Positions 16,101-17,168 of a stretch of 17,168 nucleotides of DNA are shown here, in pieces; positions within the stretch are counted from its first letter, which is position 1; every line of letters begins with the position of its first letter. Origin of the DNA: RXIX01 sp003989075 (GTDB lineage Bacteria > Pseudomonadota > Gammaproteobacteria > Competibacterales > Competibacteraceae); assembly GCA_029780415.1 (NCBI GenBank), contig JAKOYN010000120.1, positions 1 to 17,168 of the forward strand, read 5' to 3'. Under the pieces are notes generated by a model, which ran no database searches, was not told the origin of the DNA, and worked only from the letters and a program-made list of their open reading frames with translations. The translations under genes and the position numbers were made by a program.

Positions 16101-16595
16101 GCGAGTTTGCGCGCGAGTGTGGCGGGACGTTATCAGGGTCTGGAGGCTTATACGCCGGATCGGATGGGTTTGGGGGCTTTGATTCGGCGTTTGGTGGATG
16201 TGGGGCATGAGTCGGATCGGGCTTGGTTGGAGTCGGTGGCTACTTTGCTGGGGCGGGTGCCGGTGCATAAGTGGCGGGAGGAGCATCGGTTGCAGGCGCA
16301 GTTGCGGTTGCGGGAGATGGGTGAGCAGTTGCGTGATTTGGAGCGTTTGCGGGTGGCGTGTGCGGATCGTGTGGGTGTTGAGGATGCGGTGTTGGTGAAG
16401 GTGGTGGATGCGCAACATGGGGAGTTGAGCCGGGTGATTCAGCTTTCGAGTGCGCAATGGGCGACGGCGGCGCTTAGGGCGAGTGAGTTGGCGGGGTCGC
16501 TGGCGAAGTTGGATGAGTCGGTTCAGTGGGCTGTTGTTGCAAAGTTGTTGGAGCGCTTTTCCAGTCGTTTTGATTCTGGAGGTTCTCATGAGTGA
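13191..16595 (+). CDS. sspC: Large P-loop ATPase SspC (DNA phosphorothioation)
   Basis: An ATP-binding protein of about 1134 residues. The start is taken as the GTG at 13191, which overlaps the sspB stop as GTGA and has GGAG at 13178-13181. The same frame is open upstream but lies inside sspB. The N-terminus SSLEERIQIRSIYTRSINLPRD matches SspC relatives. Walker A GPYGAGKS is at 63-70, and a Walker B-like GLLIEIDELGK has Asp190-Glu191. The remaining 900 residues are mostly helical with no domain I can name. In the known system SspC is the ATPase partner of SspB and SspD and is required for modification. The 3' half (after about 14400) is poor in C and rich in G and T on the coding strand, with TTG as main leucine codon, unlike the 5' half. 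As a result the antisense strand has long stop-free frames that are not genes. Confidence 0.9.
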   Translation: MSSLEERIQIRSIYTRSINLPRDHDNLERVRAYVPTTRAMQALERIAEGLGRGSRQRALALIGPYGAGKSAFALFLSALLAPGSQTTHQAALEVLRCAQPMLAAHFMPRSADTRGFLRVPINGIPDSLVRQLLLALAAAAEQEQLSPALISDMRAAAQPGTPLDQVMALVRRVQTLWAAKNGAGLLIEIDELGKLLEYAAYHPQHREIHLLQLLAEHAQEAHGAPLHMLVLLHQGFAQYSQRLSKQLRDEWHKVQGRFETVAFLEPAEQALRVIAATFAPRDAALAPEVVECLRAAVALLDEAGALPLGLHRQQATTLVQRCYPLHPLTLLILPPLCQKVAQNERSLFAYLGSREPFGLRERLGQMQMGDWIEPWELYDYFMLNAPGEFSDPLTHHRWVEVVTALERFDSPPDAAATRLLKTIGLLNLLGAQRGLKASPPLLRLLFGEESDALLKQLEAKSLIHFRHYGQEYRVWQGSDFDMRTALQQVLAELGQRSLVEILNTLAALGPLVARRATIKTGALRCFVPGFTASEYWPPRQQDSAVLRLWFYLAEDAEVLPDLSAVSSGAIVAVCPFTERLRETVLQWMALQELPKRHAALHQDPVAQREYQDWLLHAEREMHRVLRALLEEPELLRWFWAGEERLVRDRRDLQRQLSDWVELQCYPQTPLLRNELLNWDQPSASANTGRKRLLAAMLSAADQDYLGIEKSPAEKSLYLSLLRATGLHRHEAGGLGFYAPAVDDPCRLQPVWLCIGRVLGDAGERRVAVPELYAVLRQPPFGMKLGVLPVVLVAYLLAHRREVALYMEGAFCERLTLDQVELLCRRPELFALERFDLAGLRGELFDRYLHSVVGRVRQDASLLDIVRPLMRFMAGLPEYVLQCQSLSAEALRVRAVFQQAQSPGALLFEALPRACGIVPEDFACGDRDAVERFIQGLVAVLRELQGAYEGLLEWWRLELNRVLLDEAVLDLASLRASVAGRYQGLEAYTPDRMGLGALIRRLVDVGHESDRAWLESVATLLGRVPVHKWREEHRLQAQLRLREMGEQLRDLERLRVACADRVGVEDAVLVKVVDAQHGELSRVIQLSSAQWATAALRASELAGSLAKLDESVQWAVVAKLLERFSSRFDSGGSHE
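16578..16582 (+). promoter_or_regulatory. Strong Shine-Dalgarno sequence (GGAGG) of sspD
   Basis: GGAGG lies five bases before the ATG at 16588, inside the last codons of sspC. It fixes the sspD start and rejects the longer upstream frame (from 16450), which runs through sspC in another frame. Confidence 0.75.
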
Positions 16596-17112
16596 GATGC
16601 TACAGGTAAGGCCGGTTCGCCATTTGCTGGGTTTGTCGGGCGGTAAGGATAGCGCGGCATTGGCGATTTATTTGCGCGATCGAGTGCCAGAAATGGAGTA
16701 TTTCTTTGCCGATACCGGCGCTGAGTTGCCAGAAACCCTGGAGTTTATCGACCTCCTGCAGGACTATCTTGGCAAGCCGATTGTCAGGCTAAATGCGGGA
16801 AGGGATTTTGATTATTATCTCAAACTGAACAATAACTACCTGCCCTCACCTAGACAAAGATGGTGCACCATAAACCTTAAACTTATTCCATTTGAAACTT
16901 ATATTGGCGATGATCCTGTAATATCCTACATAGCGATTCGTGCCGATGAACCAGAAAGAAGCGGCTACATATCGAAGAAAACAAATATAAAAACCTGCTT
17001 TCCATTCAAGGATGATGGTTTAGTAAAGGAAGATATTTTAAATATTCCAGGACTTTCGCTTGGAATTTCTCGTTCAAGCAGTCTGGTAAACTCGGATATG
17101 TGGTTGGCGTAA
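16588..17112 (+). CDS. sspD: SspD, PP-loop ATP pyrophosphatase/PAPS reductase-like protein, 3'-interrupted
   Basis: The remaining frame has 174 residues. The PP-loop SGGKDS is at 17-22, followed by AALAIYLRD, EYFFADTGAELPE, KPIVRLN, RWCT (91-94, Cys93) with NLKLIPFE, and IAIRADEPERSGY. This is the SspD/DndC order, in which the protein activates DNA for sulfur insertion using ATP. From memory, family members continue after the FPFKDDGLVKEDILNI segment into a region with a WRSRSGC-x-FCF-type cysteine motif and are clearly longer. Here that part is missing from all three plus-strand frames. The break coincides with an exact CAGGACTTTCGCTT (17048-17061), the terminal repeat of the MITE family in this window. 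The last 21 codons (including the terminal IPGLSLGIS... stretch) are therefore probably read-through into inserted DNA, and the gene is probably inactive. ATG overlaps the sspC end by eight bases. GC falls from 32/60 (16621-16680) to 17/60 (16981-17040). Confidence 0.85.
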   Translation: MSEMLQVRPVRHLLGLSGGKDSAALAIYLRDRVPEMEYFFADTGAELPETLEFIDLLQDYLGKPIVRLNAGRDFDYYLKLNNNYLPSPRQRWCTINLKLIPFETYIGDDPVISYIAIRADEPERSGYISKKTNIKTCFPFKDDGLVKEDILNIPGLSLGISRSSSLVNSDMWLA

Positions 17113-17168
17113 CTCGCTACGCAAATACTCACTCCACAGGTTTTGTTTGACTTGGTAGAGTGTTTTTC
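17048..17168 (+). mobile_element. Left end of an element sharing the MITE terminal repeat, inserted in sspD (partial)
   Basis: CAGGACTTTCGCTT at 17048-17061 is identical to the terminal repeat of MITE copy 2 and differs from copy 1 by its first base. It starts exactly where SspD-like coding sequence stops. The five bases before it, TATTC, would be the target-site duplication if the pattern of the other copies holds. The following 107 bases do not resemble the MITE interiors and contain no second terminal repeat, although a whole MITE copy would fit in 122 bp. This suggests a longer, possibly transposase-carrying relative that continues past the window. No transposase motif is visible in the short portion seen. 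Confidence 0.5.

Noticed and set aside
16450..16587. Longer start for sspD at 16450
   Set aside because: This part runs through sspC in another frame and gives an Arg/Trp-rich sequence; GGAGG and the PP-loop position fix the start at 16588.
15234..16589. 451-codon open frame antisense to sspC
   Set aside because: The product is a low-complexity chain rich in Q, H, P, L, R and T with no motif. It exists because the sspC coding strand here lacks A and C, which removes antisense stop codons.

Overview
The window looks like chromosomal DNA of an environmental, mostly GC-rich proteobacterium. The type II secretion genes, a PEP-CTERM protein with a sigma-54-type promoter, and GTCATTCCCGCG palindromic repeats all fit Gamma- or Betaproteobacteria. 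The genus cannot be read from the sequence. Two islands are AT-rich: a membrane glycosyltransferase at 970-2610 and the 3' part of the last gene, after about 16790.

Layout: (1) 1-970 holds a good -24/-12 (sigma-54) promoter match, then a secreted PEP-CTERM protein whose frame is intact from a complete signal peptide but begins with ACG where ATG is expected. (2) 970-2610 encodes a GT-C type membrane glycosyltransferase. (3) 2611-3646 has no recognisable gene and ends in a 175-bp MITE-like element. (4) 3647-4141 encodes a small FMN split-barrel (HugZ-like) protein that converges on and overlaps a minus-strand type II secretion operon, gspC-gspD-gspE-gspF (10059 down to 4122). No pseudopilin genes follow, so the rest of the secretion system must lie elsewhere. 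(5) A second, inverted MITE copy lies at 10136-10257, upstream of gspC. (6) A hotdog thioesterase (minus) stands back to back with (7) a four-gene plus-strand operon from 11129 to the window end.

The four-gene operon matches an Ssp-type DNA phosphorothioation module: SspA (cysteine desulfurase), SspB (DUF4007), SspC (large P-loop ATPase) and SspD (PP-loop, PAPS-reductase-like). All three junctions overlap (GTGA, GTGA, and an 8-base ATGAGTGA overlap), so the genes are almost certainly co-translated. In the known system SspA mobilises sulfur from cysteine, SspD activates DNA-backbone positions with ATP, SspB (a nickase) and SspC (ATPase) complete single-strand phosphorothioation, and a separate restriction protein (SspE or SspFGH) uses the mark for phage defence. 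No restriction partner is visible here.

The most notable observation is that sspD appears broken. Family-like sequence stops at codon 153, where an exact 14-base copy of the MITE terminal inverted repeat (CAGGACTTTCGCTT, 17048-17061) begins, and the frame ends 17 codons later without the expected cysteine-containing C-terminal part. The two complete MITE copies share this terminus and are each flanked by a 5-bp direct repeat (ACTCT; TTGAT). The window therefore seems to end inside a larger relative of the MITE inserted in sspD. A second oddity is the 3' half of sspC, which is depleted of C on the coding strand and rich in G and T, unlike its own 5' half and sspAB.
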